Assembly (NCBI GenBank): GCA_910585485.1
Contig: CAJUEZ010000005.1
Span: 1 to 64,000 of the forward strand
From: an uncultured Clostridia bacterium
Lineage (GTDB): Bacteria; Bacillota; Clostridia; UBA1381
Direction of reading: 5' to 3'
Length of the DNA stretch: 64,000 nt
How positions within the stretch are numbered: position 1 is the stretch's first letter; each line of letters begins with the position of its first letter. Position numbers and translations under genes: made by a program. Below, one piece after another: positions 40,901 through 50,618 of this stretch. A model generated the notes under the pieces. The model ran no database searches and had not been told where the DNA came from. It saw only the letters and a list, made by a program, of their open reading frames with translations.

Positions 40901-41856
40901 ATTATACCGTCCTCTCCCATAAGTTTTGCAAACTTATCCGACGCGAATACAAAGATAAGTCCCACAACAGACTGGAACATTCCAACCGCTGTTGCAATGT
41001 TATACCTATGCGACTGCATTCCGACACGGTATACATATGTCGAAATAACATCCGAAAAATCTCTTACCATAGGATTATCCAAAGCAAACGGACGTTCAAA
41101 GGAGATTCCAAGTATTCTGCCCAGGTTCATTATAAGCATTACAACTATTGTCGAGCGTATACATGGAAGAGTTATATGCCATATCTTTCTCCACCGCCCT
41201 GCTCCATCAACAGTCGCCGCCTCATAAAGGTCGGCATTGATACCGGTAATCGCGGCAAGATAGATAATAGTACCCCAACCCATGCTTTGCCAAACTCCTA
41301 TAAGACAATACGAAACAAGCCAATGCCATTTTTCCGTCAGGAACGGTATACTCTGTCCGCCCATACGCGATATAAGAATATTTATATAGCCTGTCGTAGG
41401 CGACAAAAGCTGATAGAAAATTCCCGCGATTATTACCCATGACAAAAAATGCGGAAGATACAGCACTGTCTGAGTTACGCGCTTAAAATATTTATTCCTT
41501 ATCTCATTAAGAAGTATGGCAAGAATAATCGGTGCCGGAAATCCGACGATTAAATCAAGTCCATTAAGCAGAATAGTATTTCTGAGCGCGATATAAAAAT
41601 CTTTCATTGAAAAAATTTCCCGAAACGCGTCCAAGCCAATAAAATCAGCCTTTGCAAAACCACCCACAACGTCGTAATCAAGAAATGCCACCGATAAACC
41701 AAACATCGGCAAAAATTTAAAAATTATCGCAAAAACAAGCGGAAATGCCAATAGCACATACAGCTGCCAGTCTCGCTTCAAATAATATGAAAACCCCTTT
41801 TTAGTTCCGGCAGACTTTATATTTGTTTTCTTCAAACGTCCCTTTTCCGTCTCCAT
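40897..41856 (-). CDS. sugar ABC transporter permease (LplB type)
   Basis: A 319-aa permease with a long basic N-terminus (1-30), six membrane helices and the EAA loop YEAATVDGAGRWRKIWHITLP. It is first in the operon, behind a promoter at 41903-41931 and an AAGGAGGG ribosome site. It partners the permease at 40022-40900. Confidence 0.9.
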   Translation of the reverse strand: METEKGRLKKTNIKSAGTKKGFSYYLKRDWQLYVLLAFPLVFAIIFKFLPMFGLSVAFLDYDVVGGFAKADFIGLDAFREIFSMKDFYIALRNTILLNGLDLIVGFPAPIILAILLNEIRNKYFKRVTQTVLYLPHFLSWVIIAGIFYQLLSPTTGYINILISRMGGQSIPFLTEKWHWLVSYCLIGVWQSMGWGTIIYLAAITGINADLYEAATVDGAGRWRKIWHITLPCIRSTIVVMLIMNLGRILGISFERPFALDNPMVRDFSDVISTYVYRVGMQSHRYNIATAVGMFQSVVGLIFVFASDKFAKLMGEDGII

Positions 41857-41902
41857 TAAATTATCACCCTCCTTACTCCATATTTACCCATTTCTTTTAA
41901 TT

Positions 41903-41931
41903 ATAGTATCATTTTTTATGCAATATGTCAA
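41903..41931 (-). promoter_or_regulatory. promoter of the sugar transporter operon
   Basis: Minus-strand TTGACA (41931-41926), 17 bases, TACTAT (41908-41903), about 45 bases upstream of the first permease. Confidence 0.7.
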
Positions 41932-41953
41932 TTCTATTACGATTTTTATACAA

Positions 41954-41990
41954 AAAAGCCGACTTTTTATACAAAAATCGGCTTTTATTT
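41954..41990 (-). terminator. terminator between galactanase and transporter
   Basis: AAAAGCCGA / TCGGCTTTT stem followed on the minus strand by TTTTGTATAAA. It ends the galactanase transcript ahead of the transporter promoter. Confidence 0.75.
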
Positions 41991-42017
41991 AAATAACTGA
42001 AATGATATATACAATTT

Positions 42018-43928
42018 TTAACTATAACTCTTAGTCATTACGATAAAACGAGCGCCGTTCCACAGGAATACTTTGTATTTTTCTGTTTCGGGATACTCCG
42101 CTTCCAAACACACCTCACCTTTTGGCTCAAGAATATTTGACCCGATTTTTACGTCTTTTATCACACCGTCATTATCATAAACGACAACATAGAGATTAAC
42201 TTTCTTTTCGCTGTCATACTCATTCGACACACAGGCTTTTATCATGCCGTTCTCTTGTGTATAATAGTAATTTGTAGAATCTGTTTTTTCACTGTTTTTT
42301 GAATTTTTAAAAACATTTATCGCTTCTATTGCCCTGCCGTCAAAATCAAACAGCGTTGTGTTTTCAACCACATTTCCGTCAGGCTTATCATCGCTTTCAC
42401 GCATTGCCCAACCCGAAAGAGACTCATTCGGATTATCAGTGTCCTCAACATGTATCATACACGGATCCCAGTAAAGTATACCCGCGCATCGTCCTCCATC
42501 AACGCCTTTCATTCCGTTTATGAGTTCAGCCATAAACGCGGCATGTCCCTCCTGTGTAAAAGGATATTTCTCAGTATATCCGGGCGCGTTTTTCTCGTCA
42601 TTCTCATTTGGGGTAAGCTGTCCGCCATAGCCGTTTTTCTTATTCTCGGTCCAGTTATATCCGGTTTCCATTATAAGAATGTCTTTATCATATTTCTGTG
42701 AAATATTATTACAAAATTCCACACACGTTTCCACCGGATTATGTGACCATGCGGGGTAATATGACGCGCCTATAACATCAAACTTACCTCCCGCTTTTAT
42801 ATAATCGTCCAAAAACCATGTGAAAACACTGTCTTTTGAACCATTCGCAAGATGTATGACAACCTGTGACTCAGGCGCGATTTCTTTAACCGCATCATAC
42901 CCGCGATTCAGAATATTCGCCAAACCTTCCCAGTCTTTATAACATTTAATATCATCATCTTCTATATCGCTGTATATAAGTTCAAATTTTTCTTTATCCA
43001 TTACAGCGTCAAACGTGTTTGCAAACGGAAAAAACATACCGCCGTTAATTTCATTTCCGAGAGAAACATATTCGGGAACCGTACCCTGTAATTTAAGACG
43101 CGTCATTATATCTTTTGTGTACTCGTATACAATATCTCCCAGTTTATCCTGAATCTCTTTCTTCTGCTGATTGCTCATACTGTTTAAAAATTTCGGATTC
43201 TTAACGTCATAACCAAGTTCCGCCTTAATTTGGTCAACCCATTTGGAAGGAATTATCTGTCTTTCTCCGTTTGACCAGTAATCGGAATAATTAAACGTGA
43301 ATTGTATGCCCATACCCGCGTCCTTCGCGCGTTTTGAAAGCGCGAGACAGTCTTCCTCATCCTGAAAACCTTTCGGCAGATAATATGTTCCGTCACCTGT
43401 GCCCTTACCTGTTGTATTGCTGAGACGTATACGCGCCATATTCACTCCGTTATCAGCCAAAAATTCAAACGGGTCTGCGCTATTCCCTTCCATGTCTTTA
43501 TAGACTCCGCCAAGACTTTCAATATAGCTTACCTCTGTCATATCTCCGCCGATTATAAAAGTATCCGCTTCTGATTTTGTAAGTTCCGCATCTGAAAATT
43601 CAATCATGCTTGTTCCGTCAGCCACAACGCCGATTTCACATTTTCCGTTGGTTGTTCCTATACCTTTTACTGTCACCTTAACTCCGTCTTCCGATTTTGG
43701 CAGAACTGTTGATGCCGCCGTATAATCGTCCGACGCTCCGTATACGTATGTTCTGGCATTGGAAATATCGTTTTTACATGTTACGGTCAAATCATAAAAA
43801 CCATCCTCAAGTCCCGTGACTTCTATTTTCATTCCGTTTGACATATCTCCGTTAAGGTCAATGCTCTGCGCGTATGCCGCGGTTGAAAACAGAAATAGCG
43901 CCGACAGTGTGATAAGTAATTTTTTCAT
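42018..43928 (-). CDS. secreted GH53 endo-beta-1,4-galactanase
   Basis: A 636-aa secreted enzyme with a signal peptide (KKLLITLSALFLFSTAAYA). Residues about 20-125 form a beta-sandwich like the galactan-binding CBM61. The GH53 barrel follows: FIIGGDMTEVSYIESLGGVY, MARIRLSN, FTFNYSDYWS, acid/base glutamate in VSLGNEINGGM and nucleophile in ILIMETGYNW. GH53 cuts the galactan side chains of rhamnogalacturonan I. The ATG seven codons inside the longest frame is preceded by AAAGGAG. It stands just upstream of an oligosaccharide importer. Confidence 0.92.
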   Translation of the reverse strand: MKKLLITLSALFLFSTAAYAQSIDLNGDMSNGMKIEVTGLEDGFYDLTVTCKNDISNARTYVYGASDDYTAASTVLPKSEDGVKVTVKGIGTTNGKCEIGVVADGTSMIEFSDAELTKSEADTFIIGGDMTEVSYIESLGGVYKDMEGNSADPFEFLADNGVNMARIRLSNTTGKGTGDGTYYLPKGFQDEEDCLALSKRAKDAGMGIQFTFNYSDYWSNGERQIIPSKWVDQIKAELGYDVKNPKFLNSMSNQQKKEIQDKLGDIVYEYTKDIMTRLKLQGTVPEYVSLGNEINGGMFFPFANTFDAVMDKEKFELIYSDIEDDDIKCYKDWEGLANILNRGYDAVKEIAPESQVVIHLANGSKDSVFTWFLDDYIKAGGKFDVIGASYYPAWSHNPVETCVEFCNNISQKYDKDILIMETGYNWTENKKNGYGGQLTPNENDEKNAPGYTEKYPFTQEGHAAFMAELINGMKGVDGGRCAGILYWDPCMIHVEDTDNPNESLSGWAMRESDDKPDGNVVENTTLFDFDGRAIEAINVFKNSKNSEKTDSTNYYYTQENGMIKACVSNEYDSEKKVNLYVVVYDNDGVIKDVKIGSNILEPKGEVCLEAEYPETEKYKVFLWNGARFIVMTKSYS

Positions 43929-43979
43929 ATATTTTCTCCTTTTAGCCATATAAAATTTTCTGCCTCGTTTTCATATTAA

Positions 43980-44606
43980 TTACGCGATAAGACGAATCAA
44001 TACCTTCCCTACTTCCCCGCCGTTTTTAAGAGTTTTTTTCCATTTGATATTTACAGAGCGGGTTATATACATATTCGCAAAACTTGCAATAAAGTCTACC
44101 AACATTATTATCGCGAGTACAATGCCAATAATTCTGGCAGCGCCGCGCGGGATATTATCAATCCTTGTCATAAGCGGCTCAAAGAATTTATCCATAAACA
44201 GAGTCAGCAAAAATGAAAAGCCGATACTTGTCGGTATGGAAGTATATTTTGTTATATGCAGCGGCAAATCCGTATAATTCCAATATTCAAATCCGAAAAT
44301 CTTTTCCACTGTAAAACCAAGTATAATTTCACCCACGCTTATAATCAGCATAGACATAAAAAAATACATAGACCTTTTATTACTGTACTGTTCAGATAAT
44401 ACGAGTCCCGGAGATTTTGGAGTTCCCGCTATAAGATATAAGCCGACAACAAACAATCCATATCCCAAAAGAAAAGGAAACGACATGTTTCTGTTGTCAA
44501 TAAAACCCTTTGTCACCGCAAGCCACATATTTTCCAAATTATATCCCAAAAAAGAAATTACCGCCACCATTATCAGCAGCGTATATGTATTAAATCGTTT
44601 TTTCAT
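43980..44606 (-). CDS. multi-pass membrane protein (ABC_trans_CmpB-like)
   Basis: A 208-aa protein with about six membrane helices and the segment VEKIFGFEYWNYTDLPLHI. This is similar in pattern to the PF06541 putative ABC-transporter type IV family, whose activity is not established. I place the start at MKKRFNTY after GGTGGAGG; the longer frame begins inside the leader. The 5' leader (about 95 bases) folds into ATAAACC-CGG-GGTTTAT just before the ribosome site, which may control translation. Confidence 0.65.
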   Translation of the reverse strand: MKKRFNTYTLLIMVAVISFLGYNLENMWLAVTKGFIDNRNMSFPFLLGYGLFVVGLYLIAGTPKSPGLVLSEQYSNKRSMYFFMSMLIISVGEIILGFTVEKIFGFEYWNYTDLPLHITKYTSIPTSIGFSFLLTLFMDKFFEPLMTRIDNIPRGAARIIGIVLAIIMLVDFIASFANMYITRSVNIKWKKTLKNGGEVGKVLIRLIA

Positions 44607-44702
44607 CTTAAAAATACCTCCACCAACATAAACCCCGGGTTTATGAATTGAAATTGTCCGCCCGACGGCGGCAGATTGCATTCAGCAATATCCGCACCTT
44701 AA

Positions 44703-44731
44703 TTGTAACACTTTAATATCTTCTAAGTCAA
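44703..44731 (-). promoter_or_regulatory. promoter of the membrane-protein gene
   Basis: Minus-strand TTGACT (44731-44726), 17 bases, TTACAA (44708-44703). Confidence 0.6.
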
Positions 44732-44778
44732 TAGTTTAGACATACAAAGAAAAATTCTTTTTTAATCACGTTTGAGTG

Positions 44779-44807
44779 TTGAAATATAAGGAAGAATATT
44801 GTATAAT
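44779..44807 (+). promoter_or_regulatory. promoter of the DUF362-metG gene run
   Basis: TTGAAA (44779-44784), 17 bases, TATAAT (44802-44807), followed by a 50-base leader. It divides from the leftward promoter at 44703-44731. Confidence 0.75.
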
Positions 44808-44864
44808 GATATAATAGGCGGTGGTTTTTAACTTAATTTAAAACCAAATGAGAGGTATTTATCT

Positions 44865-46016
44865 GTGAATAATAAAGTTTCTATAGTAAAATGCGGAACA
44901 TATTCCGAGGTTGAAAAAGCTGTAAGAGAAGCTGTATCGCTTTTGGGCGGAATTGAAAAATTCATTAAAAAGGGCAGCAAAGTTGTCATAAAGCCGAATC
45001 TTGTGTCAAAGAAAAAAAGCGAGGACGCTGTCACCACTAATCCTGATTTTCTGCATGCCGTTATAGTTATGGCAGAGGAAGCGGGAGCACAAGTCACAAT
45101 AGCGGAAAGTCCCGGAGGACCTTATAATACCGCGGCGCTCAAAGGAATATACAGCGTATGCGGAATAGACGAGGCTATCAAAGGAACAAACGCTAAGCTT
45201 AATTTTGATACAGGTTTTACAGAAGTACACTTTCCTGAGGGGAAAACAGTAAAAAATATACCTATAATCAATCCCATCCTTGAAGCGGACGTTATAATAT
45301 CTCTTCCAAAACTGAAAACTCACGCTATGACAAGCTATACAGGAGCGGTCAAAAATCTTTTTGGCACAATTCCGGGAACTTATAAAGCCGAACTTCATTT
45401 TCGTCTTAACGAAAGGAAATCATTCTGCTCCATGCTTGTAGATTTGCATGAATGCGTCAAGCCGACTTTATCTATCATGGATGCTGTATGGGGTATGGAG
45501 GGAAACGGTCCAACAGCGGGACAAAGCAGACATATAGGTCTTGTTATGGCAAGTGAAAACGCGCACGCGCTTGATATGGCGGCTTGTCATATTATAGACT
45601 ACTCACCCGAAGAAGTGGACACAGTAAGAGAGGCGGCTCAAAGAGGTCTTACCGCGAAGGATATTCACGGGCTTGAAATCTTAGGCGAGAAAATAGAACC
45701 TCTTGTGATAAGGGATTTTATTAAGCCTGAAAGTCATTTCAATCTTTTAAAGCTTATTTCTCTGCCCGCGTCGCTTAATGCGCGCCTTACAAACGCGCTT
45801 GCTTCAAGACCCAAAATAAATTATGATATATGCGTCGCATGCGGCGAATGCTCAAGATGCTGTCCGCCTAAAGCGATTGATATGTCAGGCGGCAAGCCTG
45901 TGATAAATGAAAAGAAATGTATAAAATGCTTCTGCTGTCAGGAACTTTGCCCAAAAAAGGCGGTTAGTATAAAACGTCCGTTTCTGAACAGATTTATGCT
46001 GAAATTTTTGAAGTAA
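44865..46016 (+). CDS. DUF362 protein with two 4Fe-4S clusters
   Basis: A 383-aa protein. Residues 1-300 are a DUF362 domain (VSIVKCGTYSEVEKAV, VVIKPNLVSKK, LPKLKTHAMTSYTGAVKNLFG). The C-terminus has two ferredoxin motifs, CVACGECSRCC and CIKCFCCQELC, with a following CP each. DUF362 ferredoxins are common in clostridia and their redox partner is unknown. The start is GTG with GAGAGG nine bases upstream. It heads a collinear run ending at the DeoR-type gene. Confidence 0.85.
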   Translation: MNNKVSIVKCGTYSEVEKAVREAVSLLGGIEKFIKKGSKVVIKPNLVSKKKSEDAVTTNPDFLHAVIVMAEEAGAQVTIAESPGGPYNTAALKGIYSVCGIDEAIKGTNAKLNFDTGFTEVHFPEGKTVKNIPIINPILEADVIISLPKLKTHAMTSYTGAVKNLFGTIPGTYKAELHFRLNERKSFCSMLVDLHECVKPTLSIMDAVWGMEGNGPTAGQSRHIGLVMASENAHALDMAACHIIDYSPEEVDTVREAAQRGLTAKDIHGLEILGEKIEPLVIRDFIKPESHFNLLKLISLPASLNARLTNALASRPKINYDICVACGECSRCCPPKAIDMSGGKPVINEKKCIKCFCCQELCPKKAVSIKRPFLNRFMLKFLK

Positions 46017-46029
46017 AGGATATGATAAT

Positions 46030-46521
46030 GTGTTTAATATTGTGTTGGTAGAGCCGCGTATTCCGCAAAATACCGGCAATATCGCCCGTACCTGCGCGGC
46101 GACAGGCTGCGGACTTCATATTGTGCGCCCTACCGCGTTTCAAATTACAGACAAAAATTTAAAACGCGCGGGACTTGATTACTGGCATCTTCTGAACGTT
46201 AAATATTATGATAATCTTAATGATTTTTTTGAAAAAACTCGCGGAGCACGTTATTTCTACGCTACAACAAAGGCTCGTCACACTTATGCGGACGCTCAGT
46301 TTGCGGATAATGATTTTATTCTGTTCGGACGAGAGGACGCGGGACTTCCCGAGGAACTTTTATATAAAAACGAGGAATACTGTATACGTATACCGATGAT
46401 TGAAGAGGCGCGGAGTTTAAATCTTTCCAACTCGGTCGCGATAGTTGTATACGAGGCGCTTCGTCAGCAGGGATTTGATAATTTAAAGAATTTAGGTCAG
46501 CTGACCAAATTCACATGGTAA
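46030..46521 (+). CDS. trmL: tRNA (cytidine/uridine-34-2'-O)-methyltransferase
   Basis: A 163-aa SPOUT methyltransferase: NIVLVEPRIPQNTGNIARTC, LFGREDAGLP and IPMIEEARSLNLSNSVAIVVYE form the knotted SAM site. The length and motifs match TrmL, which methylates position 34 of leucine tRNAs. The start is GTG after AAAGGA. It lies 13 bases after the DUF362 gene. Confidence 0.92.
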   Translation: MFNIVLVEPRIPQNTGNIARTCAATGCGLHIVRPTAFQITDKNLKRAGLDYWHLLNVKYYDNLNDFFEKTRGARYFYATTKARHTYADAQFADNDFILFGREDAGLPEELLYKNEEYCIRIPMIEEARSLNLSNSVAIVVYEALRQQGFDNLKNLGQLTKFTW

Positions 46522-46533
46522 GGAGATAAAGAT

Positions 46534-47394
46534 ATGGCAGATATAAAAATCATAGTGGATACAGGCGCAGATATTTCACCAAAAACTGCCCAAGAATATG
46601 ATATTGGAATAATATCTTTTTTGAGTCTGTTTGGTGAAGAGCAGTATGTTCAAGGCGTAAGTATAACAAATGAGGAATTTTTTGATAAGCTTGAAAATTT
46701 TGACGGATTCCCCACCACGTCACAAACTCCTTACGGAGATATGTATGATTATTTCAATGATCAATGCTCCAAACATAAAAGCGTCATATACTTTGCTCTT
46801 TCAAGCGCGGCAAGCGGTCAGTATCAAACCGCTAATCTCGTAAAAAACGAAATACTTGAAGAAAATCCGGACGCGGATTTCCACATTGTGGACACCGGAA
46901 AATTTTCTCTGATAATCGCGCAGACAGCCGTTTATGCCGCGCAGATGGCTCACAACGGAAAAAGCGTAAATGAGATAATCTGCGAATGTGAAAAATATCT
47001 TGAAAAATGGCGCGCATACTTACTTGTTGACACATTAAAATATCTTGAAAAAGGCGGCAGACTTTCCAAAGCGTCCGCTTTTGTGGGAACAATGCTCGAC
47101 ATAAAACCAATTCTCACCATAGAAAACGGACTTATTTCAAGTATGGATAAGCTTCGCGGAAAGAAGAAACTCATTGACAAGCTTATAGAAAAAATACAGG
47201 AAGACCCTGATTTTGACGCTGACAGCCCAAAATTTCTCGTTGTTCAGTCAGACAGAAAAAAAGGCGAGGAAGCTTTAGAAAAGCTTCGCGGCGAATTTGG
47301 AGAAGACTGTATTGAAATGTACGGCGAATTTGGACCTCTTATCGGCACGCATGTGGGAAGAGGCGCTGTTGCAATAATTCCACGAATTAAATAA
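46534..47394 (+). CDS. DegV-family fatty-acid-binding protein
   Basis: A 286-aa DegV protein: IIVDTGADISPKTAQEY, FPTTSQTPYGDM, FALSSAASGQYQTA, LVDTLKYLEKGGRLSKASAF and GPLIGTHVGRGAV. DegV/FakB proteins hold a fatty acid; FakB versions present it to the FakA kinase. No kinase gene is nearby. Confidence 0.9.
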   Translation: MADIKIIVDTGADISPKTAQEYDIGIISFLSLFGEEQYVQGVSITNEEFFDKLENFDGFPTTSQTPYGDMYDYFNDQCSKHKSVIYFALSSAASGQYQTANLVKNEILEENPDADFHIVDTGKFSLIIAQTAVYAAQMAHNGKSVNEIICECEKYLEKWRAYLLVDTLKYLEKGGRLSKASAFVGTMLDIKPILTIENGLISSMDKLRGKKKLIDKLIEKIQEDPDFDADSPKFLVVQSDRKKGEEALEKLRGEFGEDCIEMYGEFGPLIGTHVGRGAVAIIPRIK

Positions 47395-47434
47395 ATTCCA
47401 ATTTATATATCAACACAGAAAGGATGATATTAAA

Positions 47435-48649
47435 ATGAAATACATTGTAATTTTAGGAGACGGTATGGCAGATTATCCCGTAGACGCTTTTAACGGTAAA
47501 ACCATACTTGAGATTGCCGAAAAGCCAACAATAGACTATATGGCGAAACACGGTGAAATGGGTATGGTGAAAACCGTACAGGAGGGCATGAAGCCCGGCA
47601 GCGATGTGGCTAATCTGTCAGTTATGGGATATGACACAAAAAAATGCTACAGCGGCCGTTCACCTCTTGAAGCCGCTTCAATCGGCATTGAAATGAAAGA
47701 TAGCGACGTAACATTTAGAACAAATCTTGTAACGCTTTCAGACGAGGAAAATTACGAGGACAAAACAATGCTTGATTACAGTGCGGGAGAAATCACCACC
47801 GAAGAAGCGGCAGAACTTATAAGCGCTGTAGCCGCGGAACTTAACACCGATAAAATCAAATTCTATCCCGGCATAAGCTATCGCCATCTCTGCGTATGGG
47901 ACGGCGGCAGCACAAATGTTGACATGACTCCCCCGCATGACATTTCTGACAAGAAGATAACAGACCATCTTCCAAAGGGTGACGGCGCGGATACTTTCAT
48001 AGAAATGATGAAAAAAAGCGAGAAGATTTTAAAAGAACATCCTGTAAATAAGGCGCGCGCCGCGGCCGGTAAAAATATGGCTACATCAATATGGCCATGG
48101 GGCGAGGGCACAAAACCGCAGCTTGATAATTTTGAAGAAAAGTTCGGACTTAAGGGAAGTGTTATCTCGGCAGTAGACCTTATAAAAGGTATCGCAAAAT
48201 GCGCCGGTATGAACTCAATAGATGTTGATGGAGCAACAGGAAACTGTGAGACGAACTGGGAAGGCAAAGCGCAGGCGGCGCTTGATACACTCCTTGAAGG
48301 AAGTGATTTTGTGTATGTACACATGGAGGCTCCGGACGAGATGGGACATCAAGGCGCGCCGGAGAAAAAGAAGTTTGCCGTTGAAACCATTGACAAGAAG
48401 GTTGTTAAATTCCTCAAAGACGAGCTTGAAAAGCGGGGCATTGATTACAGAATGATGATTCTGCCCGACCACCCGACTCCGATTAAGCTTAAAACGCATG
48501 TGTCAGACCCGGTTCCGTACATCATTTACGACAGTACCAAGGAAACCGATACAAACAAGGATTTAAATTATACCGAGGAAAATGGCAAAAAAACAGGTAT
48601 TTATATAGAAAAAGGCTACACGCTTATGAACAGATTTCTTGAAAGATAA
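47435..48649 (+). CDS. apgM: cofactor-independent phosphoglycerate mutase (archaeal type)
   Basis: A 404-aa alkaline-phosphatase-superfamily enzyme: VILGDGMADYP, GSDVANLSVMGYD (nucleophile Ser region), SGRSPLEAASIGI, YVHMEAPDEMGHQG and ILPDHPTP. This is the ApgM group, shorter than GpmI and related to phosphonopyruvate decarboxylase and homoserine-kinase-like (ThrH type) enzymes, so a role other than glycolysis cannot be excluded. Confidence 0.85.
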   Translation: MKYIVILGDGMADYPVDAFNGKTILEIAEKPTIDYMAKHGEMGMVKTVQEGMKPGSDVANLSVMGYDTKKCYSGRSPLEAASIGIEMKDSDVTFRTNLVTLSDEENYEDKTMLDYSAGEITTEEAAELISAVAAELNTDKIKFYPGISYRHLCVWDGGSTNVDMTPPHDISDKKITDHLPKGDGADTFIEMMKKSEKILKEHPVNKARAAAGKNMATSIWPWGEGTKPQLDNFEEKFGLKGSVISAVDLIKGIAKCAGMNSIDVDGATGNCETNWEGKAQAALDTLLEGSDFVYVHMEAPDEMGHQGAPEKKKFAVETIDKKVVKFLKDELEKRGIDYRMMILPDHPTPIKLKTHVSDPVPYIIYDSTKETDTNKDLNYTEENGKKTGIYIEKGYTLMNRFLER

Positions 48650-48669
48650 TTAATGGAGAGTGACAACGA

Positions 48670-50595
48670 ATGAGCAAAGAAAAATATTATATTACAACCG
48701 CGATTGCGTATACTTCAAAAAAACCTCATATCGGCAACACATATGAGATAATACTGACAGATGCCATTGCGCGTTTTAACAGATTTATAGGCAAGGATGT
48801 GTTTTTCCTTACGGGTACTGATGAGCACGGTCAGAAAATACAGGAAATTGCCGAGGCGGAGGGCATTACACCCAAACAGCATGTTGATAAAATCGCGTCG
48901 CAGATAAAGGATATAGCCGATATGCTTAATATCAGCTACGATAAGTTTATCCGCACAACTGACGATTACCATGAAAAATCAGTTCAGCAGATTTTTAAAA
49001 AGCTATACGACCAGGGTGATATTTACAAGAGTGAATATGAGGGATGGTACTGCACTCCATGCGAATCGTTTTGGACGGAAACACAGCTTGTAGACGGAAA
49101 ATGTCCCGACTGCGGACGCGAGGTTGAAAAAGCAAAAGAGGAAGCATACTTCTTCAAGATGAGCAAATATCAGGATAAACTGATGGAATATATAAATACT
49201 CACCCTGAGTTTATCCAGCCTGAATCACGCAAAAATGAAATGGTAAATAACTTTTTAAAGCCGGGACTTCAGGATTTATGCGTATCGAGAACAAGTTTCA
49301 CTTGGGGTATTCCTGTTGAGTTTGACCCCGGACATGTTATATATGTATGGATTGACGCGCTTTCAAATTATATAACGGCGCTTGGCTATACTCCTGAAGA
49401 AAAAGGCGAACTTTATAATAAATACTGGCCGGCGGATGTTCATATTATAGGCAAGGACATTCTTCGCTTCCACACGATTTACTGGCCAATTATGCTCATG
49501 GCACTTGGCGAGCCGCTGCCAAAACAAGTATTTGGACATCCATGGATGCTTGTCGGCGAGGAAAAAATGAGTAAATCAAGAGGCAACGTTATTTACGCCG
49601 AAGACCTTGTCAGACATTTCGGTGTAGACGCTGTCAGATATTATTCTCTGCATGAAATGCCTTTTGCTCAGGACGGCACAATTACCTATGAAGTATTTAT
49701 AAGCCGCTTTAACAGTAACCTTGCAAATACGCTCGGTAATCTTGTGAACAGAACCGTGGCAATGATTAATAAATATTTTGAAGGTATTATTCAGAGCGGC
49801 AGCGTTTCAGGAGAATTTGACGATGACCTTAAAGCCGTTGCCACAGGTGCGATAGATGCAATTATCAAGAAGATGAATACGCTGCATGTCGCGGACAGTC
49901 TTGATGAAATATGGCGCGTTGTCGATAGGGCGAATAAATATATAGATGAGACCGCTCCCTGGGTACTTGCAAAAAATGACTCGGATAAGCCGCGCTTGGG
50001 AACAGTTCTTTATAATCTCGTTGAGACAATCAGAATTATCGCGGCGCTTTTAAGTCCGTTTATGCCTGAGACGGCTCAAAAAATAGCCGCTCAGATTAAC
50101 ACTTCTCAGCTAAGCTTTGAAAGCACAAAGACCTTCGGCGAAATAAAAGAGGGCGGCAAAGTCGGCGAGGCTCAGGTGCTCTTCCAAAGAATAGATGCCG
50201 AAAAGAAACTTGCCGAACTTGCGGAAGAACTTGAAGAATGCGAGGAAAAAATTGAAATTGCTCCATACAAGGACTATATTGAGTTTGAGGAATTTGAAAA
50301 GCTTGATATACGCGTGGGAAAAGTAATTGAATGTGAAAAAGTTCCAAAATCTTCAAAACTGCTTCGTTTTACGCTCCGGGTAGGAAGCGAGACAAGACAA
50401 ATTCTTTCGGGTATTTCAAAATACCATACTCCTGAGGAACTGATTGGCAAAAACGTTCTGTTTGTGGCTAATCTGAAACCGAGAACAATGATGGGACTTG
50501 AATCATGCGGTATGATTTTGTCAGCAGAATTTGAAGATAAGCTGACAGTGCTTACAACGCTTAACGATATTCAAAGCGGCGCTGAAATTGTGTAA
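48670..50595 (+). CDS. metG: methionyl-tRNA synthetase
   Basis: A 641-aa class I synthetase with the HIGH-type motif PHIGNTYE, a zinc knuckle (CTPC...CPDC), KMSKSRGNV near 298 and a C-terminal tRNA-binding domain from about 535 (FEKLDIRVGKVIECEKVP, RQILSGISKYHTPEEL). This is the two-cysteine-pair bacterial dimeric form. The start follows GGAGAGTG. Confidence 0.96.
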   Translation: MSKEKYYITTAIAYTSKKPHIGNTYEIILTDAIARFNRFIGKDVFFLTGTDEHGQKIQEIAEAEGITPKQHVDKIASQIKDIADMLNISYDKFIRTTDDYHEKSVQQIFKKLYDQGDIYKSEYEGWYCTPCESFWTETQLVDGKCPDCGREVEKAKEEAYFFKMSKYQDKLMEYINTHPEFIQPESRKNEMVNNFLKPGLQDLCVSRTSFTWGIPVEFDPGHVIYVWIDALSNYITALGYTPEEKGELYNKYWPADVHIIGKDILRFHTIYWPIMLMALGEPLPKQVFGHPWMLVGEEKMSKSRGNVIYAEDLVRHFGVDAVRYYSLHEMPFAQDGTITYEVFISRFNSNLANTLGNLVNRTVAMINKYFEGIIQSGSVSGEFDDDLKAVATGAIDAIIKKMNTLHVADSLDEIWRVVDRANKYIDETAPWVLAKNDSDKPRLGTVLYNLVETIRIIAALLSPFMPETAQKIAAQINTSQLSFESTKTFGEIKEGGKVGEAQVLFQRIDAEKKLAELAEELEECEEKIEIAPYKDYIEFEEFEKLDIRVGKVIECEKVPKSSKLLRFTLRVGSETRQILSGISKYHTPEELIGKNVLFVANLKPRTMMGLESCGMILSAEFEDKLTVLTTLNDIQSGAEIV

Positions 50596-50618
50596 ACCAA
50601 AAGAATGAGGTAAAATAT

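Noticed and set aside
44607..44702. A riboswitch in the leader of the CmpB-like gene
   Set aside because: Only a short CG-rich hairpin and one near the ribosome site are seen; no known aptamer consensus was recognised.
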